A stretch of DNA of 64,000 bases from Lishizhenia tianjinensis (GCA_943330745.2 CALQIX020000001.1:1-64000); one strand, 5' to 3'; shown: positions 26,502 to 36,735, counted from the stretch's first letter. Notes: generated by a model not told the origin, from the letters alone. Translations and numbers: made by a program.

Positions 26502-27628
26502 TGTTTTCAACTACCATTTTCAATTTAGGACCTTACCAAATTTGCTTGTGGAATATTATTTTACTTTCATTTATCTTTCTTATTGCAGTGATTTTACGAC
26601 GCGTTATTCATCGATTATTGAAACGATATTTGACAAATGCCAATATTCGGGTAGAAGGTAGAAGAGTTACCTGGTTAAAACTTCTTAGTCAAAGCGTTTA
26701 TTTATTCGCATTATATATTGGAATTATTAGTTTAAAATTCAATAATCCTGGGGTTACTTTTACCGATTTTTTGAATTACAATTTACTTTCATTTTCCAAA
26801 TTCAATTTAAATTTTTACCATTGTTTATTGTTGGTTTCCATATTTTTTGGAGCAAAAATGCTAGTCAACATTGTCAAATTATATATCTCTAGAAAATTTC
26901 GAGAAAACTCCCAATACGATAAAGGTTCTGAATATGTATACAATCAAATTGCCAAATATGTCATTTATGTGTTTAGCGTATTGATTGGTTTTCAGGTTCT
27001 TGATATTGATTTAACGCTTCTACTTACCGGTTCAGCTGCATTACTTGTTGGACTTGGTCTAGGACTTCAAGATGTTTTCAAAGATATGATCGCTGGTATC
27101 GTATTACTTTTTGAAGGAAATGTAAGAGTGGGTGACATTGTTGAAATCAATGGAAACGGCAAATCTTCAGGAATCATTGCGAAGATCATTAAAATCAATG
27201 TAAGAACCACCCAAATAGAAACAAGAGAAGGAAATGTACTTATTATTCCAAATACAAGGCTAACTCAAGACAATGTAGAAAATTGGAGCCATGGGTCGGA
27301 ATTATCACGTTTTACCATTCCTATTACAGTTGCTTATGGGTGTAATACCGAATTGGTTACTCGTTTATTAAAACAAGCTGCTTTGGCTCATCCCAAGGTT
27401 AAGAAAAATCAACCCGTCATCGTACGTTTATCTGGATTTGGTGAAAATGGATTAGAAATGGAATTGATTTTCTGGGCAGATCAAAGCTGGGATATCAACA
27501 ATTACAAATCAGAAATACGATTTGAAATTGACAGATTGTTTAGGGAATATAAAATCATTATTCCTTACCCGCAACGCGTAGTTCATCACAATGGACAAAA
27601 TACTGATTTTATTCAACCCGGAATATGA
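26501..27628 (+). CDS. MscS-type mechanosensitive ion channel
   Basis: The 375-residue membrane protein has about five hydrophobic helices. The pore-lining helix is followed by a beta domain: SAALLVGLGLGLQDVFKDMI, GIVLLFEGNVRVGDIVEI and VRTTQIETREGNVLIIPN, all MscS signatures. It opens under membrane tension to release solutes during osmotic downshock. The ATG overlaps the dnaG stop by one base and the stop overlaps the DUF1015 start by 4 nt, so these genes are translationally coupled. Confidence 0.9.
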   Translation: MFSTTIFNLGPYQICLWNIILLSFIFLIAVILRRVIHRLLKRYLTNANIRVEGRRVTWLKLLSQSVYLFALYIGIISLKFNNPGVTFTDFLNYNLLSFSKFNLNFYHCLLLVSIFFGAKMLVNIVKLYISRKFRENSQYDKGSEYVYNQIAKYVIYVFSVLIGFQVLDIDLTLLLTGSAALLVGLGLGLQDVFKDMIAGIVLLFEGNVRVGDIVEINGNGKSSGIIAKIIKINVRTTQIETREGNVLIIPNTRLTQDNVENWSHGSELSRFTIPITVAYGCNTELVTRLLKQAALAHPKVKKNQPVIVRLSGFGENGLEMELIFWADQSWDINNYKSEIRFEIDRLFREYKIIIPYPQRVVHHNGQNTDFIQPGI

Positions 27629-28860
27629 TACAAATCGCTCCTTTTAAGGCAGTTCGACCAGTGCGTGACAAAGTTCATTTAGTTGCAACAAGACCTTATT
27701 ACACGTATAAAAAAAACGTACTCAAGGCGAAGTTAGAAGAAAATCCTTTCACCTTTCTTCGTATTATCAATCCTGAATTTAATTCTGAGCGAAAAACCAA
27801 ACCGAACTCAATTGAACGGTTTGTGCATGTAAGGGATAAATATGCTGATTTTTTAGAAAAGAATATACTCATTCGCGACAATCAACTCTCCCTATATTTA
27901 TATCAACAAACTAAAAACGGACATAAATTTACAGGAATTATTGCCGGTGCAAGTATTGATGATTATGAGACAGGTAAAATCAAAAAACATGAAGCAACTT
28001 TGACTTCACGCGAGGAAATGTTTGTCAATTATTTGAATATTGTTGGATATAATGCTGAACCGGTGTTGCTTTCCCATCCTGCTCATGATAATTTGGAGAT
28101 TATGTTAATGCGTTTGATGCAGGAAAGACCCGAATATGAATTTACAACTACGGATGAAGTTACACATGAACTTTGGGTCATAACCGGACAAGATATTTTA
28201 ACTATTCAAGATTATTTCGCTGAAATGGAAGGGTTGTATATTGCCGACGGTCATCATCGCTCTGCTTCTTCTGCGGGATTAAGAAATATACGCAGGCAAG
28301 CAGGAAAAAATCAATTTGAAAACGAAAATTATTTTCTTGCTTTTTTGATGGATGAACGAAAAATGCAAATTTTGGAATTCAATAGATTGGTGAAAACCCT
28401 AAACAATTTTTCACCCGCAGAATTATTAATCAAAATCAATAAAATTGGAGCATTAACCCAATTAAATCATGCCCAAAAGCCATCACATGAGCATCAGATT
28501 ACATTTTATCTTGATTCAACTTGGTATGCTTTAAATATCGACAAATCTCTTATTCCCGTTGGAGACCCGGTAAAATGTTTAGATACAGATTTACTTACTG
28601 AATTAATCTTAAAACCGATTTTAGGAATAAACGATTTAAAAACAGACGACAATATTGGTTTTGTCAGCGGGGCAGAATCAATTGAGCATATTGAGGGAAT
28701 GGTAGATTCCGGTAAATTTAATTTGGCCTTTATCCTCTACCCTATTTCTATAAATCAAGTAAAAGCAGTGGCAGATGCTAATGGCATTATGCCCCCAAAA
28801 TCAACGTGGGTAGAACCTAAACTACGTAGTGGTTTGACGATATATAATATCAATGAGTAA
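27625..28860 (+). CDS. DUF1015 family protein
   Basis: The 411-residue protein matches DUF1015 (COG4198): IAPFKAVRPVRDKVHLVATR at the start, LYLYQQTKNGHKFTGIIAGA near 91, the central GLYIADGHHRSASSAGLR near 208, and a C-terminal MPPKSTWVEPKLRSGL. The GHHR segment suggests a nucleotide- or phosphate-handling site, but the activity is not established. It overlaps both neighbours, which places it in the dnaG-yggS run. Confidence 0.87.
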   Translation: MIQIAPFKAVRPVRDKVHLVATRPYYTYKKNVLKAKLEENPFTFLRIINPEFNSERKTKPNSIERFVHVRDKYADFLEKNILIRDNQLSLYLYQQTKNGHKFTGIIAGASIDDYETGKIKKHEATLTSREEMFVNYLNIVGYNAEPVLLSHPAHDNLEIMLMRLMQERPEYEFTTTDEVTHELWVITGQDILTIQDYFAEMEGLYIADGHHRSASSAGLRNIRRQAGKNQFENENYFLAFLMDERKMQILEFNRLVKTLNNFSPAELLIKINKIGALTQLNHAQKPSHEHQITFYLDSTWYALNIDKSLIPVGDPVKCLDTDLLTELILKPILGINDLKTDDNIGFVSGAESIEHIEGMVDSGKFNLAFILYPISINQVKAVADANGIMPPKSTWVEPKLRSGLTIYNINE

Positions 28861-29521
28861 TTTTTTAGCTTATAATCTCACCGAGATACTGAAATCAATT
28901 CCGAAACACGTGACACTTGTTGCTGTTTCGAAAACTAAGCCTATTGAGAATATTCAGAATTTGTATGATGCTGGGCAACGCATTTTCGGTGAAAATCGGG
29001 TTCAAGAACTGGAAGAAAAACATCAAGCCTTACCGAAAGATATTCAGTGGCATTTGATTGGTCATTTGCAGCGAAACAAAGTTAAATACATCGCTCCTTT
29101 TGTTGCACTGATTCATTCCATTGATAGTGAACGATTACTTGATGAAGTAAACATTCAGGCAAAGAAAAACCACCGAAAAATAAAAGTGCTACTTCAATTT
29201 TACATAGCTCAAGAGGAAACTAAATTCGGTTTTGATATAGAAGAAACAAAGGAATTATTTACAAGGAAATCACCGGAAACGTTTGATTCGATTGAATTTT
29301 GTGGCGTTATGGGAATGGCTAGTTTTTCGAATGATGAAAATCAAGTTCGAAAAGAATTCAAAAACTTAAAAGTGATTTTTGATCAATTAAAATCAACCTA
29401 TTTTTCCAATTCATCCTCATTTTCCGAAATTTCTATGGGAATGAGTGGTGATTATCAATTAGCCATTGAAGAAGGCAGTACCATGGTTCGTGTGGGAAGT
29501 TCTTTGTTTGGAAAAAGGTAA
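28853..29521 (+). CDS. yggS: PLP homeostasis protein (YggS/PLPBP family)
   Basis: The 222-residue protein is an alanine-racemase-like single-domain PLP binder. VAVSKTKPIENI near residue 23 carries the PLP-lysine. RIFGENRVQEL, WHLIGHLQRNKVKYI, and the C-terminal SMGMSGDYQLAIEEGSTMVR and VGSSLFGKR are all diagnostic. It buffers cellular pyridoxal phosphate and affects amino-acid and keto-acid pools. It overlaps the DUF1015 gene by 8 nt and is the last gene in the run. Confidence 0.93.
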   Translation: MSNFLAYNLTEILKSIPKHVTLVAVSKTKPIENIQNLYDAGQRIFGENRVQELEEKHQALPKDIQWHLIGHLQRNKVKYIAPFVALIHSIDSERLLDEVNIQAKKNHRKIKVLLQFYIAQEETKFGFDIEETKELFTRKSPETFDSIEFCGVMGMASFSNDENQVRKEFKNLKVIFDQLKSTYFSNSSSFSEISMGMSGDYQLAIEEGSTMVRVGSSLFGKR

Positions 29522-29700
29522 TATTACACCTTTTAAATTCTCAATTATCCAACCAAACGAAACTACCTTCAATCTTATCAACGCAGGTTAAATCAATTTT
29601 GTAAGGAATAACAAAGAACACTTTTTTTTAATTGATAATCAATGTATTATGTTTTTAATCATCTAATAATACAAGTAATCGCATCTATAATCGTCTAAGT

Positions 29701-29722
29701 TAAGCGTAGGCAACTATGCTTA
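29701..29722 (+). promoter_or_regulatory. 5'-leader hairpin with GNRA-type loop before the TonB receptor gene
   Basis: TAAGCGTAG (29701-29709) pairs with CTATGCTTA (29714-29722) across a GCAA loop, with one G-T pair. It ends 16 nt before ATG 29739. No T run follows, so it is not a terminator; it could influence translation or stability of the mRNA. Confidence 0.4.
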
Positions 29723-29738
29723 TTGTAAAAAACAATAT

Positions 29739-32078
29739 ATGTATCGATTGATTTTTCTGTCTTTGATTTTTCCAACCTTTTTTTTCGCTCAAAACAATTT
29801 TCAAACCATTCGCGGAAACATTCTTGATAAACATGCTCAAACGCCTATAACAGGTGCTTCTGTTCAAATTATTTCGATCCAAAAAGGAACAACAGCAGAT
29901 TCAGATGGAAACTATGAGTTGACAAATATCCCGCCTGATCGCTATGAATTAAAAGTGGCTTACGTGGGTTATAAAACAATCATCGTCCCGAATGTTATCG
30001 TTACCTCTGGAAAAGAGGTTATCCTAGATTTTGCGATGGAAGAAGAGCTAACTCAAATGGGAGAAGTTACTATTGAAGGGAAGAATAAAGGAGAGACCTC
30101 GAATAAATTAGCTAGTATAAGTGCGCGAGCTTTTTCTATGGAAGAGGTAAATCGCTATGCAGGAGGGAGAAATGATCCAGCTCGATTGGCTGCTAATTTT
30201 GCCGGAGTGAGTGCACCAGATGACAGTAGAAATGATATCGTAATTCGTGGCAATTCTCCCGTTGGTGTTTTATGGCGTATCGATGGAATGAACGTAACGA
30301 ACCCAAATCATTTTGCTTCGGTTGGAACAACTGGTGGAGCTGTTAGCGCATTGAATACAAACCTCCTAAAAAACTCTGATTTCTTCACATCTGCTTTTCC
30401 TGCTGAATTTGGAAATTCAACTTCTGGTGTTTTTGATCTTGGATTTAGAAATGGAAATACAAAGAAAAGAGAAACAACCTTTCAAGCTGGGGTGATAACC
30501 GGATTAGAATTAACCACCGAAGGGCCTTTCAGTAAAAAAAGTGACGCTTCTTATTTAATAGGATATCGATACTCATTGGCAGGAATTGCTCAAGCTGCTG
30601 GGGTAAATATTGGCACCACTGCTACCCCATCTTATCAAGATTTCTCATTTAAATTCTCCAGTGGAAATACAAAATTGGGTAAATTTTCCTTGTTTGGAAT
30701 TTTAGCTTCCAGTACCATAAACATCGGTGGTGGTCCAAATAATTCATTGTATGGAAATCATGTTGATTTTTCAAGCAAAATTGGAATCAGTGGATTGAAT
30801 CATCACAAACAAATCAACTCCAAATCTTTTATCTCTTCCACTTTAGGAATAAACTATTCAAGTAATGATCAAACTTCCTACGATGTTGACCATATGACGG
30901 ATAGTAGTTTTATAAGAGAAACCAATAATGTTGCTAAAACCAGCTATTTTATTTCAAGTAATTACAATTACAAAATCAATTCAAGACTTTTTGTGAAAGT
31001 TGGGGTAATTGATGAGATTATTGGATTAGACTTAAATTTTCAAACAAAAAACCACATTTTTGAACCAATCAAACAAATTTGGGATTATCAAGGGTATACC
31101 AACCTAGCTCAGGCGTATGCGCATGTAAAATATTCTATTTCATCTAAATTAATAGTGAATACAGGAATTCATTCGCAATTTTTATCGCTGAATAATTCTT
31201 CATCTGTGGAACCAAGATTGGGTTTAATTTATAATGTAACAAACAAAAGCAGTTTGAATTTCGGCTATGGTTTGCACGCTCAAATGCAACCAATCAATGT
31301 GTATTTTTTACAAACCGAAGATGTTAACGGGAATATCTTTTACAACAACAAGAACTTAGATTTCACCAAAAGTCACCACCTCGTTTTAGGATACAATATT
31401 CAACCAGTTAAAGATTGGCGAATTAAATCTGAGGTGTATTATCAATCCATTTACAATGTTCCAGTGAATTCATTTTCTAGCAATTATTCCATGTTAAATA
31501 CCGGCGCAACATTTAGAACGGATTTAACCGATAGTTTGGTAAACAATGGCACGGGAACCAACTATGGAATAGAACTAACCGTTGAGAAATTCTTTAATCG
31601 CGGGTATTACGGTTTATTTACCTCTTCCATTTACAATTCCACTTATAAAGGAAGCGATGGAGTTGAACGAAATACGGCTTTCAATGGAAAATACGTTTTT
31701 AACCTTCTGGCGGGAAAAGAATGGAAATTGGGAGCTGAAAAACGAAATCGATTTTCTATTGATATGAAATTCACGAACGCGGGTGGAAGAGCTTACACCC
31801 CAATAGATTTGGATATGTCAAACCTTGTTGGGCATGAGGTTTTATCAACAGATGTGTATTCTAGTTTTTACAACCAATATTATCGGTTAGATTTCAAAGC
31901 AGGATTTACTCTGAATAGCGGCAAACGAAAAATAGCACAAACATTCTTTTTAGATCTTCAAAATATAACGAACCATAAGAATGTGTTTTCGCAAAGCTAT
32001 GATAACCAATCGCAGAGCCTTAGAACGACCAACCAACTCGGTTTTTTCCCTAATCTAGTATATAAAATTCAGTTTTAA
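29739..32078 (+). CDS. TonB-dependent outer-membrane receptor with carboxypeptidase-like domain
   Basis: The 779-residue protein has a signal peptide (1-18). A carboxypeptidase-regulatory-like domain (about 22-105) follows: IRGNILDKHAQTPITGASVQ, then YELKVAYVGYKT. The plug domain (about 120-235) has NDIVIRGNSPVGVLWRIDGM and PAEFGNSTSGVFDLGF. A long beta-barrel ends in an aromatic residue (VYKIQF), as expected for outer-membrane insertion. It should import a substrate energised by TonB; no SusD partner or other substrate clue is adjacent. It converges with aroE with a 4-nt overlap. Confidence 0.9.
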   Translation: MYRLIFLSLIFPTFFFAQNNFQTIRGNILDKHAQTPITGASVQIISIQKGTTADSDGNYELTNIPPDRYELKVAYVGYKTIIVPNVIVTSGKEVILDFAMEEELTQMGEVTIEGKNKGETSNKLASISARAFSMEEVNRYAGGRNDPARLAANFAGVSAPDDSRNDIVIRGNSPVGVLWRIDGMNVTNPNHFASVGTTGGAVSALNTNLLKNSDFFTSAFPAEFGNSTSGVFDLGFRNGNTKKRETTFQAGVITGLELTTEGPFSKKSDASYLIGYRYSLAGIAQAAGVNIGTTATPSYQDFSFKFSSGNTKLGKFSLFGILASSTINIGGGPNNSLYGNHVDFSSKIGISGLNHHKQINSKSFISSTLGINYSSNDQTSYDVDHMTDSSFIRETNNVAKTSYFISSNYNYKINSRLFVKVGVIDEIIGLDLNFQTKNHIFEPIKQIWDYQGYTNLAQAYAHVKYSISSKLIVNTGIHSQFLSLNNSSSVEPRLGLIYNVTNKSSLNFGYGLHAQMQPINVYFLQTEDVNGNIFYNNKNLDFTKSHHLVLGYNIQPVKDWRIKSEVYYQSIYNVPVNSFSSNYSMLNTGATFRTDLTDSLVNNGTGTNYGIELTVEKFFNRGYYGLFTSSIYNSTYKGSDGVERNTAFNGKYVFNLLAGKEWKLGAEKRNRFSIDMKFTNAGGRAYTPIDLDMSNLVGHEVLSTDVYSSFYNQYYRLDFKAGFTLNSGKRKIAQTFFLDLQNITNHKNVFSQSYDNQSQSLRTTNQLGFFPNLVYKIQF

Positions 32079-32806
32079 AGATTTCCGTTCCAAATCTCCC
32101 AACTTTTCAAGGCTTGTTCTTTCAGCATTGATTCGCCATTAAGAATTGTGGCACCATTTTCTTGTGCTTTCAGTAAAAATTGAGATTTAGGAGGATTGTA
32201 AACCAAATCAACGATTAAATGATCTTCTGTTAGTTGAACCCATGGAATGGGTAATTCATCCGTAACATTGGGATATGTACCAATGGGAGTGCAATTTACC
32301 CACAGTTTGCATCCCTGAAGCATGTGTTCATTTAAGTCATCATAGGAAAAAATCGAAGCTCCTTTTTTGGAAGAAGAAATAAAATATACTTGAACTCCCA
32401 AATTTGTTAAGACATGAGCTACCGCTTTCGATGCTCCTCCTGTTCCAAAAATCAATGCTCGTTCATGTAAATTCGTAAAAAAAGGCTTTATCGATTGAGC
32501 AAATCCAAACGCATCGGTATTGTGACCAATGCATTTCCCATCAACAAACTGAATGGTATTTACGGCTCCAATAATTCTTGCTTCTTCGCTTACCTCATCT
32601 AAATAAGGAATAATGGATTCTTTGTAAGGAAAGGTAACGTTCAATCCAGCCAAGTCTGATTGAAGGATTTTTTGAACCTCCTCAATTTCGTTTATTTCAA
32701 AATTTGAATAATCAGCGTCAATCTGATGTTCTAAAAAACAATTCGTAAAAAATCCCTTTGAAAAAGAATGAGAAAGTGATTTACCAAGTAGGCCGTATTT
32801 GTTCAT
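32075..32806 (-). CDS. aroE: Shikimate dehydrogenase
   Basis: The 243-residue enzyme reduces 3-dehydroshikimate with NADPH in aromatic amino-acid synthesis. Marks are GKSLSHSFSKGFF for substrate binding, NVTFPYKESIIPYLD with the catalytic lysine, GHNTDAFGF, the nucleotide-binding ALIFGTGGASKAVAHVL, and NGESMLKEQALKSWEIW at the end. At 243 residues it is slightly shorter than the usual 270, as is common for this family in Bacteroidota. Confidence 0.93.
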   Translation of the reverse strand: MNKYGLLGKSLSHSFSKGFFTNCFLEHQIDADYSNFEINEIEEVQKILQSDLAGLNVTFPYKESIIPYLDEVSEEARIIGAVNTIQFVDGKCIGHNTDAFGFAQSIKPFFTNLHERALIFGTGGASKAVAHVLTNLGVQVYFISSSKKGASIFSYDDLNEHMLQGCKLWVNCTPIGTYPNVTDELPIPWVQLTEDHLIVDLVYNPPKSQFLLKAQENGATILNGESMLKEQALKSWEIWNGNL

Positions 32807-32839
32807 TTATATTATTTCTTAATATCTCTATTTTATCCA

Positions 32840-33005
32840 CTTTTCTTTTTCCGAAAAAGAAAAGTTAGCAAAAGAAAACTCGGTGCTATTTATTATTCTA
32901 TGCATTTCACTTTTGAAATTTGACCTTTTCAGTGATCACCTTCGGTGCTACTTTATGGTGCCCAAATTTCAATTCGCTTCATTTTTTCATAATAAAAGGC
33001 ACCAT
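32840..33005. repeat. Palindromic intergenic element between aroE and purK
   Basis: The block starts with an almost perfect palindrome, CTTTTCTTTTTC (32840-32851) and GAAAAAGAAAAG (32853-32864). It contains two copies of CGGTGCTA (32881 and 32944 regions) and an inverted repeat ATGGTGCC (32955-32962) with GGCACCAT (32998-33005). No coding capacity is credible. The texture resembles small interspersed elements found in flavobacterial genomes, but this window holds only one copy. Confidence 0.35.
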
Positions 33006-33022
33006 GGAATAAAATCCAATAT

Positions 33023-34165
33023 CTATTTACCAACTGCCTTAATCGTATTCTTTAATCTTTCTGCTTTTTGTTTCAATTCAGTAGTTGACGGTGCTGTGAT
33101 GGTGAAATGTCCCATTTTTCGGAATTCTTTCACTTTTTCCTTGCCATAAATATGTATGTAAATCCCTGTTTCTGCCAATAAAACCTCCATACCTTGATAA
33201 TAAGCTGTTCCATTAGAATTAGGCTCTCCCAAGATATTAATCATGGCTCCGGGTTGAATCAAATCAGTTTCGCCGAGAGGCAAATTCAAAATGCTTCTGA
33301 GGTGTTGTTCAAACTGCGAAGTCACATTACATTCAATCGTATGGTGACCGCTGTTGTGTGGTCGAGGAGCAATTTCATTCACCAATAATTCCCCCTCTTT
33401 CGTCAAGAAAAATTCAACCGCCAATATCCCAACCATATCCAATTTCTGAATGATGTCAACCGCCATAAGTTGAGCTTCTTGCTCCATATCAGCCGAAATT
33501 TCAGCAGGAGAAAATAAAAACTCAACCAAATTCGCTTGCGGATTAAATTCACATTCTACGGTAGGATAGGAAATTACTTCCCCATTTTTGTTTCGCGCCA
33601 CAATAACCGCCAATTCCTTTTCGAAATCAACAAATTTTTCTAACACCGTCGGTGCATCGAAGGATTTATCAAAATCTGATGAAGATTGCATGATTTGAAC
33701 TCCTTTTCCGTCATATCCACCGGTTCTTAGTTTCTGTGCAAAAGGAAGAAAATCAGCATGTTGATTAATTTCACCTGATTCAATTAAACGAAAATCCGCT
33801 GTTGGAATTCCGTGATCCGCATAAAATTGCTTCTGAATACCTTTGTCGCGAATGATACGTAAAACCCGTGGTTGAGGAAAGACAGACACTCCTCCCCTTT
33901 CCAATTCCTCTAAGGCTTCTATGTTTACATTCTCAATTTCTACGGTAATGAGGTCTTTATCTTTTCCAAAATGAAGTACCGTTTCATAATCTGTTATTGA
34001 GCCACAAACAAATTCATGCGAAATCTTGCTGCAAGGCGCCTCCGGATCTGAATCTAAAGTATAGACATGAACATTCCAATTGATTGCCTCTTGAATAATC
34101 ATTCGACCCAATTGTCCCGCTCCGAGAATCCCTAATTTAAAATCTTTTCCGTACCACGTCTTCAT
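33023..34165 (-). CDS. purK: 5-(carboxyamino)imidazole ribonucleotide synthase
   Basis: The 380-residue ATP-grasp enzyme carboxylates AIR in purine synthesis. Marks are LGILGAGQLGRMI at the N-terminus, LRTGGYDGKGVQI for ATP binding, VLEKFVDFEKELAVIVARN, and LVNEIAPRPHNSGHHTIE for metal and phosphate binding. It starts 3 nt after the proS stop, so the two form an operon. Its partner purE is not adjacent but lies 10 kb away at 43772-44251. Confidence 0.96.
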   Translation of the reverse strand: MKTWYGKDFKLGILGAGQLGRMIIQEAINWNVHVYTLDSDPEAPCSKISHEFVCGSITDYETVLHFGKDKDLITVEIENVNIEALEELERGGVSVFPQPRVLRIIRDKGIQKQFYADHGIPTADFRLIESGEINQHADFLPFAQKLRTGGYDGKGVQIMQSSSDFDKSFDAPTVLEKFVDFEKELAVIVARNKNGEVISYPTVECEFNPQANLVEFLFSPAEISADMEQEAQLMAVDIIQKLDMVGILAVEFFLTKEGELLVNEIAPRPHNSGHHTIECNVTSQFEQHLRSILNLPLGETDLIQPGAMINILGEPNSNGTAYYQGMEVLLAETGIYIHIYGKEKVKEFRKMGHFTITAPSTTELKQKAERLKNTIKAVGK

Positions 34166-34168
34166 ACA

Positions 34169-35641
34169 TTAATACGCTTTAGCAAAAATTACCCGACCCG
34201 TTGATGGATTTCCAGTAACCATACATTTTCCTTCTTCCAGAACTTGATCCAAGGCAATGCATCGAATGGTTGCTTGTGTCTCTTCCTTCACTTTCGATTC
34301 TGTTTCAGCAGTACCGTCCCAATGTGCCAATATGAATCCACCTTTTTCGATTTCAACCTTAAATTCTTCGTACGTTTCCACGGTGCGCGTATTTACTTCA
34401 CGATGCGCTAGTGCTTTGTTAAACAATGAAGTCTGGATATCATGCAACAAGTTTTCAATAAACTCCTCAATTCCCTCCATGGATACCACCGTTTTTTCTT
34501 TGGTATCACGACGAGCTACTTCCACTACATTATTCGCCATGTCTCTTGGTCCTAATGCCAAACGAACCGGAACACCTTTTACTTCATATTCCGCAAATTT
34601 CCATCCCGGTCTACGATTATCGTCATCGTCAATTTTGAACGAAATTCCTTTTGCTTTTAACAATACCGCCCATTCTTCAAATTTGGCCACAATAGACGCT
34701 TTTTCTTCATCTGAACGATAAATTGGAATTGCTACCACTTGCAGCGGAGCTAATTTTGGCGGAACAACCAATCCTTCGTCATCCGAATGGGTCATAATCA
34801 AGGCTCCCATCAATCGTGTTGAAACACCCCAAGAAGTTGCCCAAACAAAATCCAATTTACCTTCTTTATCGGCAAATTTCACCTCAAATGCTTTTGCGAA
34901 ATTTTGACCTAGAAAATGAGAAGTTCCTGCCTGAAGTGCCTTACCATCCTGCATCATTGCCTCAATACACAACGTGTCTTCTGCACCAGCAAAACGTTCG
35001 GAAGCTGTTTTTCTACCTTTGATCACTGGCATTGCCATATATTGTTCAGCAAATTCGGCATACACATCCAGCATCAACTCAGCCTCTTTAATTGCCTCAT
35101 CTTTTGTTGCATGAGCAGTGTGTCCTTCTTGCCAAAGAAATTCAGTTGTTCGTAAAAACAAACGAGTACGCATTTCCCAACGCACCACATTCGCCCACTG
35201 ATTTATTAGAATGGGTAAATCTCGATATGATTGAATCCAATTTTTATAGGAATTCCAGATGATTGTTTCAGAAGTTGGTCGAACAATTAATTCTTCCTCC
35301 AATTTTGCCTCCGGATCTACAATTACGCCACTTCCATCCTCTGCGTTTTTCAACCGATAATGCGTAACAACAGCACATTCCTTGGCAAAACCATCCACGT
35401 GCGAAGCTTCCTTACTCAAGTACGATTTTGGAATAAAAAGAGGGAAATACGCATTTGAATGACCTGTTTCTTTAAAACGACGATCTAACACATCGCGCAT
35501 ATTTTCCCAAATAGCATATCCGTAGGGTTTGATTACCATGCAGCCGCGAACATCCGAATGCTCAGCTAAATCAGCCCTATAAACTAAATCATTGTACCAC
35601 TTGGAATAATCTTCTGCGCGTGTTGTTTTCTGTTGAGACAT
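34169..35641 (-). CDS. proS: Prolyl-tRNA synthetase (archaeal/eukaryote-like type)
   Basis: The 490-residue class II synthetase charges tRNA-Pro. It is the short ProS type without the bacterial editing insertion: [17 protein letters not shown], the [11 protein letters not shown] motif 2 region, [10 protein letters not shown], and [19 protein letters not shown] near motif 3. It has an anticodon domain (about 290-400, with [20 protein letters not shown]) and the C-terminal zinc-like domain typical of this type, ending [18 protein letters not shown] -7 element lies 19 nt upstream; purK follows. Confidence 0.96.
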   Translation of the reverse strand: MSQQKTTRAEDYSKWYNDLVYRADLAEHSDVRGCMVIKPYGYAIWENMRDVLDRRFKETGHSNAYFPLFIPKSYLSKEASHVDGFAKECAVVTHYRLKNAEDGSGVIVDPEAKLEEELIVRPTSETIIWNSYKNWIQSYRDLPILINQWANVVRWEMRTRLFLRTTEFLWQEGHTAHATKDEAIKEAELMLDVYAEFAEQYMAMPVIKGRKTASERFAGAEDTLCIEAMMQDGKALQAGTSHFLGQNFAKAFEVKFADKEGKLDFVWATSWGVSTRLMGALIMTHSDDEGLVVPPKLAPLQVVAIPIYRSDEEKASIVAKFEEWAVLLKAKGISFKIDDDDNRRPGWKFAEYEVKGVPVRLALGPRDMANNVVEVARRDTKEKTVVSMEGIEEFIENLLHDIQTSLFNKALAHREVNTRTVETYEEFKVEIEKGGFILAHWDGTAETESKVKEETQATIRCIALDQVLEEGKCMVTGNPSTGRVIFAKAY

Positions 35642-35660
35642 ATTTTTTCAAATTTGTCAG

Positions 35661-35668
35661 CAAAGGTA
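35661..35668 (-). promoter_or_regulatory. -7 element of the proS-purK operon
   Basis: TACCTTTG on the minus strand, an exact TAnnTTTG match, 19 nt before ATG 35641. Confidence 0.5.
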
Positions 35669-35733
35669 GTTATTGATAATGGAAAAATGCGAAAACGAAC
35701 CGGTTGAAAGACATCTTTTATGAAATCTGGGTG

Positions 35734-36360
35734 TTAACACCCGCCTCCAAGTGCTGCATAAATGTATTCCACTTTTCCATTAAATTCCACGCGCAATACT
35801 CCTTTCGATTCGCCTGATTCAATTCCACGATCTGTTTCAGCACCAAAAAACTCAATTTTTACTTGTGGATGCTCAAACCGAAAATATTTACCATCATCTT
35901 CCGACATTGTCAATGTGTAAGAAAGACCTTTAATTTTCACTTTAAATTTTGATCCTGTTGAATGGTCATCATAACTATCGATGCTTAAAAGTCCATCAAC
36001 TCCATAAATCCCATAGAAACAACCATCAGTTTCATCTTGCCAAGACATAGGATCCAATATTGTAGACTTAAACATTTTAGTTTCGACAAAGGCAGCATTC
36101 ACCCAGCCAGTTACATCAACCTCTTCAGTAGTTTCGCTTAAATCAAAAGCATTAGTTGAGTGGCGCACTTTAATCCAACCTTCTGCCCAATCATTGGCAT
36201 ACAACAATTCTGTTTCATTGGGTAAAGAAAATAACACATTACTGGATGTGGTTGGTTCTGAACGAAGGTTCAATCCACTATTGCTCGTTTTAACTTTGAT
36301 TTGTGCAAAAGAGCTTGAAACAAAAAGAAATGCAAAAAACAGGTTAAAGAAGGTTTTCAT
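35734..36360 (-). CDS. Exported SH3-domain protein
   Basis: The 208-residue protein has a signal peptide, MKTFFNLFFAFLFVSSSFAQ, and a bacterial SH3 domain (about 22-90) with SGLNLRSEPTTSSNVLFSLP and WAEGWIKVRH. The C-terminal half is unrecognised and ends in two cysteines near the tail (ALGGGC). Bacterial SH3 domains commonly bind peptidoglycan or peptides. It is monocistronic and diverges from the VF530 gene. Confidence 0.75.
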   Translation of the reverse strand: MKTFFNLFFAFLFVSSSFAQIKVKTSNSGLNLRSEPTTSSNVLFSLPNETELLYANDWAEGWIKVRHSTNAFDLSETTEEVDVTGWVNAAFVETKMFKSTILDPMSWQDETDGCFYGIYGVDGLLSIDSYDDHSTGSKFKVKIKGLSYTLTMSEDDGKYFRFEHPQVKIEFFGAETDRGIESGESKGVLRVEFNGKVEYIYAALGGGC

Positions 36361-36437
36361 TTTTTAAAATTTATTTTGTTAAAATTACAAATTAATACAT
36401 TTACTTTGTTTTGTCAAATTTCAAAATTGAAGTTCTC

Positions 36438-36704
36438 ATGTCCGAAACGAATCAATCGCAAACGAATAATCCTCTTCACGGTATCACACTGGAGCGAATG
36501 GTGAAGGAGCTGCAGTATAAATTTGGTTGGGACGGTTTGGGGTATCACATACGAATCAATTGTTTTTTGAAAGATCCTAGTTTGAAATCGAGTTTGAAAT
36601 TCTTACGCAAAACACCTTGGGCACGAGAAAAGGTAGAGAAACTATATTTAGATAGGATAATCAGTGAAAACGACTATATTTCGAACAATAAAGAAACAGA
36701 ATAA
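36438..36704 (+). CDS. VF530 family DNA-binding protein
   Basis: ATG 36438 (88 residues) is preferred to a TTG at 36411. The single small domain, [36 protein letters not shown] and [19 protein letters not shown], matches the VF530 family, described from structure as a double-helical DNA-binding fold. It lies 31 nt upstream of the photolyase gene in the same direction and may be co-transcribed. A TACTTTG -7-like element lies at 36402-36408. Confidence 0.85.
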   Translation: MSETNQSQTNNPLHGITLERMVKELQYKFGWDGLGYHIRINCFLKDPSLKSSLKFLRKTPWAREKVEKLYLDRIISENDYISNNKETE

Positions 36705-36735
36705 ACAATTTCATTGAATTCCTTGTTCAATAAGC

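Noticed and set aside
32883-33149. Plus-strand 88-residue ORF in the aroE-purK gap
   Set aside because: It overlaps the 3' end of purK on the other strand and covers the palindromic element; no protein features.
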